From: Massilia sp. HP4
GTDB lineage: Bacteria; Pseudomonadota; Gammaproteobacteria; Burkholderiales; Burkholderiaceae_D
NCBI RefSeq assembly: GCF_005222695.1
Contig: NZ_STGG01000005.1
Span: 1-64,000 of the forward strand
Direction of reading: 5' to 3'
Length of the DNA stretch: 64,000 bases
The notes beneath the pieces were generated by a model. The model was not told where the DNA came from and made no database searches. It was given only the letters and a program-made list of their open reading frames with translations. The translations under genes and the position numbers were made by a program. Positions 20,569 through 30,762 of this stretch are shown piece after piece; within the stretch, counting starts at the first letter, position 1; the number at the start of each line of letters is the position of its first letter.

Positions 20569-20949
20569 TCAGGCGGCGACCAGCGGATTCTTGGTGACCG
20601 CCACCGCCAGGATGTAGATGAAGCAGGCCAGCGCGCCGGCGAAGGCCAGGGCGCGCACCTGGCGCGTGCGGCCGCGCTTGAGCGCCACCGTGCCCAGGCC
20701 GATATAGGCGACCAGGGCCACCAGCTTGGCCGTCAGCCACGGCGACTGGCCCGGATACTGGCTGCTCCACACCGCCAGGCCGACGGCGCTGGCCAGCAGC
20801 AGGGTGTCGATCACGTGCGGCGCGATCCTGACCCAGCGCTGCTCTAGACGCCGGGATTCGGCCAGCATCCACAGGCCGCGCAGCAGGAACAGGGCGCCGC
20901 TCAGCACGGCGAAGGTCATGTGGATATGCTTGAGGGCGTAATAGCTCAT
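20569..20949 (-). CDS. SirB2 family integral membrane protein
   Basis: The 126-residue protein starting at 20949 (MSYYALKHIHMTFA) has four predicted membrane segments: around residues 8-26, 44-61, 72-89 and 100-120. The conserved opening YxxLKxxHxxxA and the RIAPHVIDTLLL segment identify the SirB2 (invasion gene expression up-regulator) family, found in many Proteobacteria with no defined molecular role. The longer frame up to 21120 enters the nrdJ end and is not supported. It is separated from nrdJ by about 75 bases and transcribed in the same direction. Confidence 0.85.
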   Translation of the reverse strand: MSYYALKHIHMTFAVLSGALFLLRGLWMLAESRRLEQRWVRIAPHVIDTLLLASAVGLAVWSSQYPGQSPWLTAKLVALVAYIGLGTVALKRGRTRQVRALAFAGALACFIYILAVAVTKNPLVAA

Positions 20950-21025
20950 CGGGCGGGCAGGATTGGTGGCGACCCCGGCAGTATGCCTGAGCCCGGCCCG
21001 CGGGCGCCTCTTTTCTAAGGTACGG

Positions 21026-23527
21026 TCAGCCGCACTCGCCGACATAGTGGCAAGACTCGCAGCGCGAGCAGCCGTCGACCTTGCGCAGCGCCAGCGCGCC
21101 GCATTCGGGGCATTTGGCACCGTTCATGATGGGCAGCGGCTCGGCCGGCGCCTCCCCGGGCTGCAGCTGCGGATCGGGCGCGCCATCCTGCGTGCGCCGT
21201 TCGAAGCGGCGCGCCAGTTCGCCGACCGGCACCTGATTGCCCTGCTGGTCCAGGAAGCCGCGCCTGATCAGCATCCGCTGCAGCATGAAGGCGATCGCCG
21301 CGACCTCGGAATCGTGGTAGACCGGCACCCGCACGCCATCTTCGCGCACGATGTGGCCGCAGCGCACCGGACCTTTTTCCCACACCACCTCGCGCATGTC
21401 GGCCAGAGCGCGTGCGATCGGGCCGCCGGCGCGCGCCACCATCGACAGCAGGCGCATCGAGGCCGTGATCCACTGGTGGCCGCCGGTGCGCTGGTTGGCC
21501 GGCATGAAGAATTCGAAGGGACGCTCGACCGTGACCTGGCGGCCTTCCCAGATGCCTTCGGCGCGCAGGAAGCTCACCGTCAGGTAGACGGTCTTGCGGC
21601 CTTCCTGGGTCGAGTATTCGATCTTGGAGGTGCTCGACTCGAGTTCGCCCAGCGGGCGGTGTTCGAAGCGCTTGCGCAGCGGGTCGTCGTCGGGCGAAGG
21701 CGGAGCCGCGGCAGTCATCGCCGGGGAAGCGACCGGCGTCGTGGATAGAACGCTTCCCAGCACCGCGTTCGGCCGATACGTCGCCAGCCCTTTCAGCCCG
21801 GCGCGCCAGGCTTCCAGGTACAGGTCGCGGAAGTCGTCGTAGGGATAATCCTCGGGCACGTTGACGGTCTTCGAGATCGCAGTGTCGATGAAGGGTTGCA
21901 CCGCCTCCACCATGCGCAGGTGGTCGAGCGCGCGCATTTCGAGCGCGGTGACGAAGCTCGGGGGCAGGGCGGCGTCGCCGTGCTGCTGGCGATACAGGCG
22001 CCAGGCGTGGTCCGCCACCTCGTAGCTGCGCGTGCCTCCATCGGCCGTACGTTTCCTGCGCTGGTAGGTCCAGGAATAGGGCGGCTCGATGCCGTTCGAG
22101 GCATTGTCGGCGAAGGCCAGCGAGATGGTGCCGGTGGGCGCGATCGACAGCAGGTGGGAGTTGCGGATACCGTGGGCGCGGATGCCGTCGCGCAGCGGCT
22201 GCGGCAGGCGCTCGATGAATTGGCCGCGCAGGTAGTTGTCGGCGTCGAACAGCGGGAAGGCGCCTTTTTCGCGCGCCAGTTCGATCGAGGCCGCATAGGC
22301 GGCGTCGCGCAGCGCGCTGGCGATGCGCGCCGCCACGGCGCGGCCCTCGTCGGCGTCGTAGCGCAGGCCCAGCATCGCCAGCGCGCTGCCCAGGCCCAAG
22401 AAGCCCAGGCCGATGCGGCGCTTGGCGCGCGCCTCGGCCGCTTGCTGCGGCAGCGGCCATTGGGTGGCGTCCAGCACCAGGTCGAGCATGCGCACCGCGG
22501 TTGTCGCGACGTCGCGCATGCGCTCGAAGTCCAGGTGCGCTTCCGGGGTAAAGGCGTCGTGGACGAAGGCGGTGAGATTGAGCGAGCCCAGGTCGCAGCA
22601 GCCATACGGGGGCAGGGGCTGCTCGCCGCAGGGATTGGTGGCGCGCAGCTCTTCGGCATACCATAGATTGTTCTCGGCATTCATGCGGTCGACGAACAGC
22701 ACGCCCGGCTCGGCGTGGTCATAGGTCGAGACCATGATGCGCTCCCATAGTTCGCGCGCGCGCACCGTGCGGTAGACCCACAGGCCGTCTTCCCTGCGGC
22801 GCCCGCCCGCGGCGAGGGTCTCGTCGCCCGGCTCGGCCGCATGCACCAGCGCGAACGCTTCGTCGGCTTCGACGGCGCGCATGAAGGCATCGGACACGCC
22901 GACCGAGATATTGAAGTTGGTGAGCCGGCCCGTGTCCTTGGCCGCGATGAAGCGCTCGATGTCGGGATGGTCGATGTGCAGTACGCCCATCTGGGCGCCG
23001 CGCCGGGCGCCGGCCGATTCGACCGTGCGGCAGGAGGCGTCGAACACTTCCATATACGACACCGGGCCCGAGGCGCGCGAGGCGGTACCGGCCACCTTGC
23101 TGTCCAGCGGGCGGATGGCCGAAAAATCGTAGCCGACGCCGCCGCCGCGGCGCATGGTCTCGGCGGCTTCACTGAGCGCGGTATAGATGCCGGGCAGGCC
23201 GAAGCTAGCGCCGGAGATCGAGTCGCCGACCGGCTGGACGAAGCAGTTGATGAGGGTGGCGGAGAGGCCAAGGCCGGCGCTTGACGCGATGCGGCCGGCG
23301 GGAACGAAGCCCTGTTGCTGGGCCCACAGGAAGCGGCGCTCATGGTCGGCGCGCTGCGGCGCCGGCTCGAGGGCGGCCAGGGCGCGTGCGATGCGCCGCT
23401 GTACGTCTTCGATCGTGCGTTCGTCGCCGCGGGCGTATTTTTCGCGCAGCACGTCCAGCGACACTTCCTGCGCGGGCAGGGCGTCGGACGGTGGTTCCGG
23501 TGCATTCATGCTGGTTGCCCGATCCAT
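21026..23527 (-). CDS. nrdJ: Adenosylcobalamin-dependent ribonucleoside-diphosphate reductase (class II)
   Basis: This 833-residue enzyme reduces ribonucleotides to deoxyribonucleotides using adenosylcobalamin and works with or without oxygen. The catalytic loop [18 protein letters not shown] holds the radical triad Asn298, Cys300 and Glu302. The first active-site cysteine is Cys95 in TLINCFV. The [32 protein letters not shown] and [12 protein letters not shown] segments are conserved in class II enzymes. The last 28 residues carry CPECG and CSRCESC, two zinc-ribbon-like or redox cysteine clusters at 806-833. A second possible start is the ATG at 23509. I see no cobalamin riboswitch upstream, since the ubiK gene ends 14 bases away. 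Confidence 0.94.
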   Translation of the reverse strand: MDRATSMNAPEPPSDALPAQEVSLDVLREKYARGDERTIEDVQRRIARALAALEPAPQRADHERRFLWAQQQGFVPAGRIASSAGLGLSATLINCFVQPVGDSISGASFGLPGIYTALSEAAETMRRGGGVGYDFSAIRPLDSKVAGTASRASGPVSYMEVFDASCRTVESAGARRGAQMGVLHIDHPDIERFIAAKDTGRLTNFNISVGVSDAFMRAVEADEAFALVHAAEPGDETLAAGGRRREDGLWVYRTVRARELWERIMVSTYDHAEPGVLFVDRMNAENNLWYAEELRATNPCGEQPLPPYGCCDLGSLNLTAFVHDAFTPEAHLDFERMRDVATTAVRMLDLVLDATQWPLPQQAAEARAKRRIGLGFLGLGSALAMLGLRYDADEGRAVAARIASALRDAAYAASIELAREKGAFPLFDADNYLRGQFIERLPQPLRDGIRAHGIRNSHLLSIAPTGTISLAFADNASNGIEPPYSWTYQRRKRTADGGTRSYEVADHAWRLYRQQHGDAALPPSFVTALEMRALDHLRMVEAVQPFIDTAISKTVNVPEDYPYDDFRDLYLEAWRAGLKGLATYRPNAVLGSVLSTTPVASPAMTAAAPPSPDDDPLRKRFEHRPLGELESSTSKIEYSTQEGRKTVYLTVSFLRAEGIWEGRQVTVERPFEFFMPANQRTGGHQWITASMRLLSMVARAGGPIARALADMREVVWEKGPVRCGHIVREDGVRVPVYHDSEVAAIAFMLQRMLIRRGFLDQQGNQVPVGELARRFERRTQDGAPDPQLQPGEAPAEPLPIMNGAKCPECGALALRKVDGCSRCESCHYVGECG

Positions 23528-23541
23528 GAATGCACCCGGTA

Positions 23542-23937
23542 TTACGGTTTGTCGATCGGAATATCGCCCGATTTGTCCAGGCTCGGCGGCAGCACGATGG
23601 TCGGATCCTCGGGCTGTTTCGGGAACGGCGCGGTGGCTGATGGCGCCGCGCCGGGTGGCGGGGTGGTCGATGCCGTCGCTGCAGTGGCGGCGGACGCACC
23701 GCCCGCGATGCGTGCCTCGAGCTCGATCACGCGCAGTTCGAGCGCTTCCAGCTTGGCGCGGGTCTTGGCCAGCACCTGGGCCTGGATATCGAATTCCTCG
23801 CGCGTGACCAGGTCGAGCTTGGCAAAGCCCGAGGTCATCGCCGCCTTGACGTTGCGTTCGATGTCCTTGGCCGGGCCGCTTTCGAGCGCCTGGTTGATCT
23901 TGCCCTGCAAATCGCTAAAGAAGTTGCTGTTGTTCAT
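23542..23937 (-). CDS. ubiK: Ubiquinone biosynthesis accessory factor UbiK (BMFP family)
   Basis: The 131-residue protein starts at the ATG at 23937, preceded by aaaggga. Its first 75 residues match UbiK/Yqi[31 protein letters not shown], then [36 protein letters not shown], a coiled coil at about residues 45-80. UbiK helps the Ubi complex make ubiquinone in the cytosol. The C-terminal 50 residues are Ala/Pro-rich and low in complexity, an extension longer than the roughly 80-100-residue enterobacterial proteins. It shares its upstream region with the NtrC-type site of the divergent nitrogen operon. Confidence 0.9.
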   Translation of the reverse strand: MNNSNFFSDLQGKINQALESGPAKDIERNVKAAMTSGFAKLDLVTREEFDIQAQVLAKTRAKLEALELRVIELEARIAGGASAATAATASTTPPPGAAPSATAPFPKQPEDPTIVLPPSLDKSGDIPIDKP

Positions 23938-23964
23938 GTTCTGATCCCTTTCTGCCAAGGTGCA

Positions 23965-23981
23965 TGCACCACGACGGTGCA
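23965..23981 (+). promoter_or_regulatory. NtrC binding site (enhancer)
   Basis: TGCACC-acgac-GGTGCA is an exact match to the NtrC consensus TGCACY-N5-GGTGCA. Its centre is about 160 bases upstream of the expected transcription start of the torF-glnK-amtB operon, a normal distance for an NtrC enhancer. It falls in the leader of the divergent ubiK gene. Confidence 0.88.
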
Positions 23982-24104
23982 ATGCAGCCAGATTTGGTGC
24001 GCCGCGCAGCACGGGCGCGCCGTTCACGGTCGCTTGTATTAGAGCAAAACTGATGTTGGGCGTGTTTACCAAAAAAACAAGGCCATTTTTCGGCTTTTAT
24101 GAGC

Positions 24105-24119
24105 TGGCACACATCCTGC
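24105..24119 (+). promoter_or_regulatory. Sigma-54 (-24/-12) promoter of torF-glnK-amtB
   Basis: TGGCAC-acatcc-TGC places the invariant GG and GC at the right 10-base spacing and closely matches the consensus TGGCACG-N4-TTGC. Transcription should start near 24131, about 60 bases before the TorF ATG. Together with the NtrC site at 23965-23981, this marks the operon as nitrogen-starvation induced. Confidence 0.88.
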
Positions 24120-24189
24120 TAAATGAAGGATAGACACAGGACTACAAGAGGATTCTAAACGCAGTAATTGTTCATCAAGGGGGCTTGTC

Positions 24190-25282
<1,093 letters not shown>

Positions 25283-25290
25283 GAAGGAAC

Positions 25291-26697
25291 GTGTTCATGA
25301 AGCATATAACGACAAAAATCGTGTCCTCCATGCTGGGCCTGGGCCTGGCCCTCCCGGCCATGGCGGCGCCAAGCATCAACAAGGGGGATACCGCCTGGAT
25401 GTTCGTCGCCACGCTGCTGGTGATCATGATGGTGATCCCGGGCCTGGCGCTGTTCTACGGCGGCATGGTGCGTGCCAAGAACATGCTGTCGGTCCTGATG
25501 CAGGTGATGATGGTGTTTTCCTTGATCATCGTGCTGTGGTGCCTGTACGGCTACTCACTTGCCTTTACTTCTAACAATGCCTTCATCGGCGGCTTCGACC
25601 GCGCCTTCCTGCAGGGCATCTGGGATCCGGTCGCCGGCACCTTCTCGATGGGCGCGACCTTCACCAAGGAGGTGATGATCCCCGAGTTCATCTTCGTTGC
25701 CTTCCAGGGCACCTTCGCCGCCATCACCTGCGCGCTGATCGTCGGTTCCTTCGCCGAACGCGCGAAATTCTCGGCGGTGCTGGCCTTCATCGTGATCTGG
25801 TTTACGTTTGCCTACCTGCCGATGGCGCACATGGTCTGGTTCTGGGCCGGTCCTGACGCGATCAGCGACGCCGCCTCGCTGGCCACCGTCACCGCCGGTG
25901 CCGGCTACCTGTGGCAGCAGGGTGCGCTCGACTTCGCGGGCGGCACCGTGGTGCACATCAACTCGGCCGTGGCCGGCCTGGTGGGCGCCTACGTGATCGG
26001 CAAGCGCGTCGGCTACGGCAAGGAATCGATGGCCCCGCACTCGCTGCCGATGACCATGGTCGGCGCCTCGCTGCTGTGGGTCGGCTGGTTCGGCTTCAAT
26101 GCCGGTTCGGCGCTCGAAGCGGGCGACGTCGCGGCGCTGGCCTTCATCAACACGCTGCTGGCAACCGCCGCCGCCACCGTGTCGTGGGCGGCCGGCGAAT
26201 GGATGTTCAAGCGCAAGCCATCGATGCTGGGCGCCGCCTCGGGCGCCATCTCGGGCCTGGTGGCGATCACCCCGGGCGCAGGTTTCGTGGGGCCGATGGG
26301 CGCCTTGGTCATGGGCCTGCTGGCTGGTATCATCTGCCTGTGGGGCGTGACCGGCCTGAAGCGCATACTGCGCGCCGACGATTCGCTCGACGTGTTCGGC
26401 GTGCACGGCGTGGGCGGCATCCTGGGCGCGCTGCTGACCGGCGTGTTCGCGGCGCCGTCGCTGGGCGGCCAGGGCGTGTGGGACTACACCACCAATGCCA
26501 TGAACACCAGCTACTCGATCGGCAGCCAGGTATTGGTGCAGGCGCACGGCGTGGTCGTGACCATCGTGTGGTCGGCGATCGTGGCCTTCATCGCCTTCAA
26601 GCTGGTCGATATCGTGATCGGCCTGCGGGTGCCTGAAGACGAAGAGCGCGAAGGCCTGGACATCACCAGCCACGGCGAATCGGCGTACCGTTACTGA
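25291..26697 (+). CDS. amtB: Ammonium transporter AmtB
   Basis: This 468-residue inner-membrane channel starts with a cleavable signal peptide (to about residue 23, PAMAA), then has about 11 membrane segments. Pore features include the first twin histidine in GTVVHINSAVAGLVGAYV and the second in DVFGVHGVGGILGALLTG. The DxxGxxxVHxxSGxAAL-like region is slightly altered, with INSAVAG instead of xxSGxAA, but the histidine is kept. The NAGSALEAGDVAALAFINTLLATAAA segment is typical. It forms a trimer that GlnK gates from the cytosol. It is the last gene of the torF-glnK-amtB operon, followed by a terminator. Confidence 0.96.
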   Translation: MFMKHITTKIVSSMLGLGLALPAMAAPSINKGDTAWMFVATLLVIMMVIPGLALFYGGMVRAKNMLSVLMQVMMVFSLIIVLWCLYGYSLAFTSNNAFIGGFDRAFLQGIWDPVAGTFSMGATFTKEVMIPEFIFVAFQGTFAAITCALIVGSFAERAKFSAVLAFIVIWFTFAYLPMAHMVWFWAGPDAISDAASLATVTAGAGYLWQQGALDFAGGTVVHINSAVAGLVGAYVIGKRVGYGKESMAPHSLPMTMVGASLLWVGWFGFNAGSALEAGDVAALAFINTLLATAAATVSWAAGEWMFKRKPSMLGAASGAISGLVAITPGAGFVGPMGALVMGLLAGIICLWGVTGLKRILRADDSLDVFGVHGVGGILGALLTGVFAAPSLGGQGVWDYTTNAMNTSYSIGSQVLVQAHGVVVTIVWSAIVAFIAFKLVDIVIGLRVPEDEEREGLDITSHGESAYRY

Positions 26698-26717
26698 CAT
26701 CTCGCCATGTCAGTCTG

Positions 26718-26742
26718 AAAGGCGCCTGCGGGCGCCTTTTTT
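26718..26742 (+). terminator. Rho-independent terminator after amtB
   Basis: The stem aaaggcgcc / ggcgccttt with a short cgcctgcg core is followed by a T run (ttttttg). It lies about 20 bases after the amtB stop, so it ends the nitrogen operon before gshA. Confidence 0.85.
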
Positions 26743-26840
26743 GCGTTCTTGGCAACACCTCTTTAAAAAGGGCAGGCGCACCCCATATGACCTATCCGAA
26801 TTAGTTAACAACAAGAAGCGCATAACAAGGACGTCCCACC

Positions 26841-28142
26841 ATGGTTCCGCACCTCGCCACCGCCCAGACCGGTCCCTTGCTCGACCTGGAAAAGAAAATC
26901 CTCGAAGCCACCCCCGCCATCGAGCGCTGGTTCCGGCTCGAGTGGCAGGAGCATACGCCGCCGTTTTATTGCTCGGTCGACTTGCGCAACGCCGGTTATA
27001 AGCTGGCGCCGGTCGACACCAACCTGTTCCCGGGCGGCTTTAATAACCTGCCGACCGAGATGCTGCCGCTGACGGTGCAGGCCGCCATGGCGGCGATCGA
27101 CAAGTATTGCCCGGATGCGCGCAACCTGCTGCTGGTGCCCGAGACCCACACGCGCAACCCGATGTATCTGCAGAACGTGGCGCGCCTGATGCAGATCTTC
27201 CGCCAGACCGGCCTGCACGTGCGCCTGGGCTCGTTCTCGCCCGAAGTGACCGAACCGACGCCGCTGGCTCTGCCTGACGGCAATATGCTGGTGGTCGAGC
27301 CGCTGGTACGCTCGCCCAACGGGCGCCGCGTCGGCCTGGCCGATTTCGACCCGTGCACCATCCTGCTCAACAACGATTTGTCGGCCGGCATCCCGTCCAT
27401 CCTCGAGAACGTGCACGAGCAGTCGCTGTTGCCGCCGCTGCATGCCGGCTGGGCGCTGCGCCGCAAGAGCAACCACCTGAAGGCCTTCGACGAGGTGGCC
27501 AAGAAGTTCGGCAAGCTGATCGATATCGACCCGTGGCTGGTCAATCCGCTGCATAGCAAGTGCGGCGAAGTGGACTTGCGCGAGAACGTCGGCACCGAGG
27601 AACTGGCCGACAATGTCGCTGCGATGTTCTCGAAGATCAAGAAGAAGTACAAGGAATACGGCATGAAGGAGCGCAAGCCCTTCGTGATCCTGAAGCCCGA
27701 CGCCGGCACCTATGGCATGGGCGTGATGACGATCAAGGACGCCAGCGAAGTGCGCGACCTGACCCCGGCCCAGCGCGCACGCATGTCGGTGATCAAGGAT
27801 GGCGTCGCCGTGACCGACCTGATCATCCAGGAAGGCGTGCCGACCTTCGAGTCGATCGACGACGCCGTGGCCGAGCCGGTGGTGTACATGATCGACCGCT
27901 ATGTGGTGGGCGGCTTCTACCGCGTGCACGCCGAGCGCGGCATCGACCAGAACCTGAATTCGCCGGGCTCGCAATACGTGCCGCTGGCCTTCGCCCAGCA
28001 GCATGCGGTGCCCGACCTGAAGGCCAAGCCGGGCACGGCGGCGCCGAACCGCTTCTATGTATATGGCGTGGTGGCGCGGCTGGGCATGCTGGCGGCCTCG
28101 CTGGAAATGGAACGCACGGATCCGAATCCGGAAGTCTATTGA
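26841..28142 (+). CDS. gshA: Glutamate-cysteine ligase, betaproteobacterial type
   Basis: The 433-residue enzyme makes gamma-glutamylcysteine, the first step of glutathione synthesis. It belongs to the distinct gshA family seen in betaproteobacteria and Acidithiobacillus, not the enterobacterial one. Landmarks are the start VPHLATAQTGPLLDLEKKI, the FRLEWQEHTPPFYCSVDLRN block and the C-terminal half with FVILKPDAGTYGMGVMTI and MIDRYVVGGFYRVHAERG, an ATP-grasp-like nucleotide site. The ATG at 26841 follows a ggacgtcccacc leader. gshB is nearby at 29046, but a methyltransferase on the other strand lies between the two. Confidence 0.92.
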   Translation: MVPHLATAQTGPLLDLEKKILEATPAIERWFRLEWQEHTPPFYCSVDLRNAGYKLAPVDTNLFPGGFNNLPTEMLPLTVQAAMAAIDKYCPDARNLLLVPETHTRNPMYLQNVARLMQIFRQTGLHVRLGSFSPEVTEPTPLALPDGNMLVVEPLVRSPNGRRVGLADFDPCTILLNNDLSAGIPSILENVHEQSLLPPLHAGWALRRKSNHLKAFDEVAKKFGKLIDIDPWLVNPLHSKCGEVDLRENVGTEELADNVAAMFSKIKKKYKEYGMKERKPFVILKPDAGTYGMGVMTIKDASEVRDLTPAQRARMSVIKDGVAVTDLIIQEGVPTFESIDDAVAEPVVYMIDRYVVGGFYRVHAERGIDQNLNSPGSQYVPLAFAQQHAVPDLKAKPGTAAPNRFYVYGVVARLGMLAASLEMERTDPNPEVY

Positions 28143-28160
28143 CGGAAATGTGGCGGCGGT

Positions 28161-28874
28161 TCAAGCGTCCTTGCGCACCACGTACATGAAGTGCGAACGC
28201 AGCGCCGGCGCCAGTACCGTGAGCAGTTCGGTCACCATATACGGCGCCGCGGCCAGCAGGCGGTGGATGGGCGGCGCCAGCACCAGGCTGCGGTAGCGCT
28301 GTTCGCTCCCTGGCCACCATTCTTGCAACTCGGCCCGGGTGACTTTGCGTACATTGCGGTTGCGCGGGTTGTCGTAGCGAAAATCGAACACCAGGCACCA
28401 GCCCCCGGGACGCAGCGCGCGCCACATCTGGGCTGCCAGCTCGCGTCGCAGGGCCGGATCGAGCACCGAGGAAAACACCGTCTGCGCCGTCACCAGGTCG
28501 TAGCCGGCCGGCGGTATCGCGTCCAGCGTGCCCAGGTGCCAGCGCACGCCGTTGGCCGTACATCGGCGCGCATGGTCGAGCCGATCTCGTTGGAGCTCTG
28601 TCCCGGTGAGCTTGGCCGGGGTGGCGCCCCAGTCGATCATCTGGCGCAGGAAGCCGCCGGTGCCGCAGCCGACGTCCAGCACTTGCACGTCAGACAGGTC
28701 TGCGCCGACCGTGTACGAAAGCAGGTCGGCGAAGCCGCGCGAGCGCGCCGCCACCTGCTGCAGGATCTCGGGCCGGTGCCAGGCATAGCGCGCCAGCGCG
28801 GCGCCGCCATGCCAGCTGCGGTAGACATCTTCGATGCGCTCCTGCTCGGCCTGTTGGCTTGGTTGGGTATCCAT
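28161..28874 (-). CDS. Class I SAM-dependent methyltransferase
   Basis: I set the start at the ATG at 28874, because the longer frame to 29504 runs antisense through gshB. The 237-residue product has the SAM-binding motif I VLDVGCGTGGFLRQM (about residues 65-79), an acidic residue after strand two (TGTEL), motif II-like YDLVTAQTVF, motif III LRPGGWCLVFDFRYD and a short C-terminal lid. The substrate is not clear; the family includes methyltransferases of small molecules, lipids and glycans. It is convergent with gshA and divergent from gshB, which breaks the usual gshA-gshB pairing. No neighbour suggests a substrate. Confidence 0.85.
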   Translation of the reverse strand: MDTQPSQQAEQERIEDVYRSWHGGAALARYAWHRPEILQQVAARSRGFADLLSYTVGADLSDVQVLDVGCGTGGFLRQMIDWGATPAKLTGTELQRDRLDHARRCTANGVRWHLGTLDAIPPAGYDLVTAQTVFSSVLDPALRRELAAQMWRALRPGGWCLVFDFRYDNPRNRNVRKVTRAELQEWWPGSEQRYRSLVLAPPIHRLLAAAPYMVTELLTVLAPALRSHFMYVVRKDA

Positions 28875-29045
28875 GCCCTCATGGTCTACCGTGATTGTAT
28901 TGACACGATTGAGCTGTCTCAGTCGCAGCGCGTGATACCCGACAAATTGCTGCAGTGCATTTTCAAGTGGGAATGGCCGGGCGGCCGGTCCGCGAGATTC
29001 TGTAATTCGAGCTAAAATCAGGGCATTATCCCGAATGGACGCCCC

Positions 29046-29990
29046 ATGAAAATCGCTTTTCTCGCCGACCCCCTGTCCGGATTCAAGATTTACAAGGATT
29101 CGACCTTCGCCATGATGCGCGAGGCGGCGCGGCGCGGCCATGCCGTCTACCACTTCGAACAGCGCGATATGGTGCTCGACGAAGGCGTGGTCAGCGCGCG
29201 CGTGACGCGCATTCATCTTACCGGCGACAAGGACGCGTGGTATCGCGCCGATCCGGCCCTGGATGTAAACCTGGGCGAATTCGACGCCATCCTCGAGCGC
29301 AAGGATCCGCCGTTCGACATGGAATACGTCTACGGCACCTATCTGCTGGAACTGGCCGAGCGCCAGGGCGCCTGCGTGATCAACAGCCCGCGCGCGATCC
29401 GCGACCACAACGAGAAGATGGCGATCGGCGGCTTCAGCGGCTACACCTCGCCGACCATGGTCACGTCCGACGAGAAGCGCCTGCGCGCCTTCCACGCCAG
29501 GCATGGCGACGTGATCTTCAAGCCGCTGGACGGCATGGGCGGCGCCGGCATCTTCCGCGTGAAAAGCGACGGCCTGAACCTGGGCTCGATCATCGAGACC
29601 CTGACCGGCAACGGCCGCAACACCATCATGGCCCAGAAATTCATCCCGGCCATCGACAAGGGCGACAAGCGCGTGCTGGTCATCGGCGGCAAGCCGGTGC
29701 CCTTCGTGCTGGCGCGCATCCCGCAGGGCGGCGAAGTGCGCGGCAACCTGGCCGCCGGCGGCCTGGGCGTGGCCCAGCCGATCAGCGCGCGCGAACGCGA
29801 GATCGCCGAGGCCCTGGGCCCGGTGCTGGCCGAGCGCGGCCTGTTGCTGGTAGGATTAGACGTGATCGGCGACTTCCTGACCGAAGTCAATGTGACCAGC
29901 CCGACCTGTTTCCAGGAAATCTGCGACCAGACCGGATTCGACGTGGCCGCGATGTTCATCGACGCGGTCGAACAAAAGGTAAACAAATAA
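29046..29990 (+). CDS. gshB: Glutathione synthetase
   Basis: The 314-residue ATP-grasp enzyme adds glycine to gamma-glutamylcysteine. The start MKIAFLADPLSGFKIYKDSTFAMM and the EYVYGTYLLELAERQGACVINSPRAIRDHNEKMAI region are typical of the bacterial family. The ATP-grasp motifs DVIFKPLDGMGGAGIFRVK and LLLVGLDVIGDFLTEVNVTSPTCFQEI are intact. It begins an operon with the PTS genes: the EIIA gene starts 5 bases after its stop. This gshB-EIIA-HPr-EI order is conserved in many betaproteobacteria. Confidence 0.95.
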   Translation: MKIAFLADPLSGFKIYKDSTFAMMREAARRGHAVYHFEQRDMVLDEGVVSARVTRIHLTGDKDAWYRADPALDVNLGEFDAILERKDPPFDMEYVYGTYLLELAERQGACVINSPRAIRDHNEKMAIGGFSGYTSPTMVTSDEKRLRAFHARHGDVIFKPLDGMGGAGIFRVKSDGLNLGSIIETLTGNGRNTIMAQKFIPAIDKGDKRVLVIGGKPVPFVLARIPQGGEVRGNLAAGGLGVAQPISAREREIAEALGPVLAERGLLLVGLDVIGDFLTEVNVTSPTCFQEICDQTGFDVAAMFIDAVEQKVNK

Positions 29991-29994
29991 CACC

Positions 29995-30396
29995 ATGGTA
30001 GGCATCCTGCTCCTGACCCACGCGCCGCTGGGCCAGGCTTTCATCGCGGCAGTGGCGCACGTGTTCCGCGGTCCGACCGAGCGCTTCGAGGCGATCGACG
30101 TGGCCGCCGACCAGGATATCGGCGAGGTCAATGGCCTGGCCCGGCAGGCGATCGCGCGCCTCGACGAAGGCGACGGGGTGCTCGTGATCACCGACGTCAA
30201 GGGCGGCACGCCGTCCAATTGCTGCAACTCGCTGGCTGACGCCGGCCATGTGGAAGTCATCGCCGGCATCAGCCTGCCGATGCTGCTGCGGGCGATCACG
30301 TATCGGCGCGACACGCTCGACGTGGTGGTCGAGATGGCGCTGGCGGGCGCCCAGAACGGCGCGGTGCGGGTGGATAACCGGATCAAGGTGGGGTAG
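29995..30396 (+). CDS. PTS EIIA component, mannose family
   Basis: The 133-residue protein is a stand-alone EIIA-Man domain. The phospho-acceptor is His9 in GILLLTHAPLG. The conserved GDGVLVITDVKGGTPSNCC and ISLPMLLRAI segments follow. It is phosphorylated by HPr, but no EIIB, EIIC or EIID is visible, so the set is probably regulatory rather than a sugar transporter. Similar truncated PTS sets in betaproteobacteria have been linked to carbon/storage control. It starts 5 bases after gshB and precedes the HPr gene by about 60 bases. Confidence 0.92.
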   Translation: MVGILLLTHAPLGQAFIAAVAHVFRGPTERFEAIDVAADQDIGEVNGLARQAIARLDEGDGVLVITDVKGGTPSNCCNSLADAGHVEVIAGISLPMLLRAITYRRDTLDVVVEMALAGAQNGAVRVDNRIKVG

Positions 30397-30454
30397 AAAA
30401 CGATGGATGTGCGCGCGGGGAGCGCGATTCGACAAGACCAACGATAAAGCGAAT

Positions 30455-30724
30455 ATGATTCAACAAGAACTCGAGATCATCAACAAGCTGGGCCTGCACG
30501 CCCGCGCATCCGCCAAATTCACGCAGTTGGCCGCGAAATACCAGAGCGACGTCTGGCTCACCCGCAACGGACGCCGCATCAATGCCAAGTCGATCATGGG
30601 TGTCATGATGCTGGCCGCCGGCAAGGGCGCCAAGGTGACCCTGGAAGCCGACGGCAAGGACGAGGAAGCCGCCGTCGCCGCGCTCGCGGCCCTGGTCAAC
30701 GACAAATTCGGCGAAGGCGAGTAA
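30455..30724 (+). CDS. ptsH: HPr phosphocarrier protein
   Basis: The start is the ATG at 30455; the longer ORF begins inside the EIIA gene. The 89-residue HPr has the phosphorylation site His15 in NKLGLHARASAKF and the Ser46 region in AKSIMGVMMLAAGKG. It passes phosphate from EI (next gene) to the EIIA. Both sites are conserved, though the sequence does not show whether an HPr kinase exists. The stop lies 38 bases before the EI start. Confidence 0.94.
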   Translation: MIQQELEIINKLGLHARASAKFTQLAAKYQSDVWLTRNGRRINAKSIMGVMMLAAGKGAKVTLEADGKDEEAAVAALAALVNDKFGEGE

Positions 30725-30762
30725 TGCCGCGTGAAGCGGCATCTCGCTCAGGAGACGTCAGC

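Noticed and set aside
23984..24001. Second NtrC-like site (tgcagc...ggtgcg) beside the perfect one
   Set aside because: The half-sites are spaced 7 rather than 5 bases apart and only one half fits well. It could be a weak site but is not supported.
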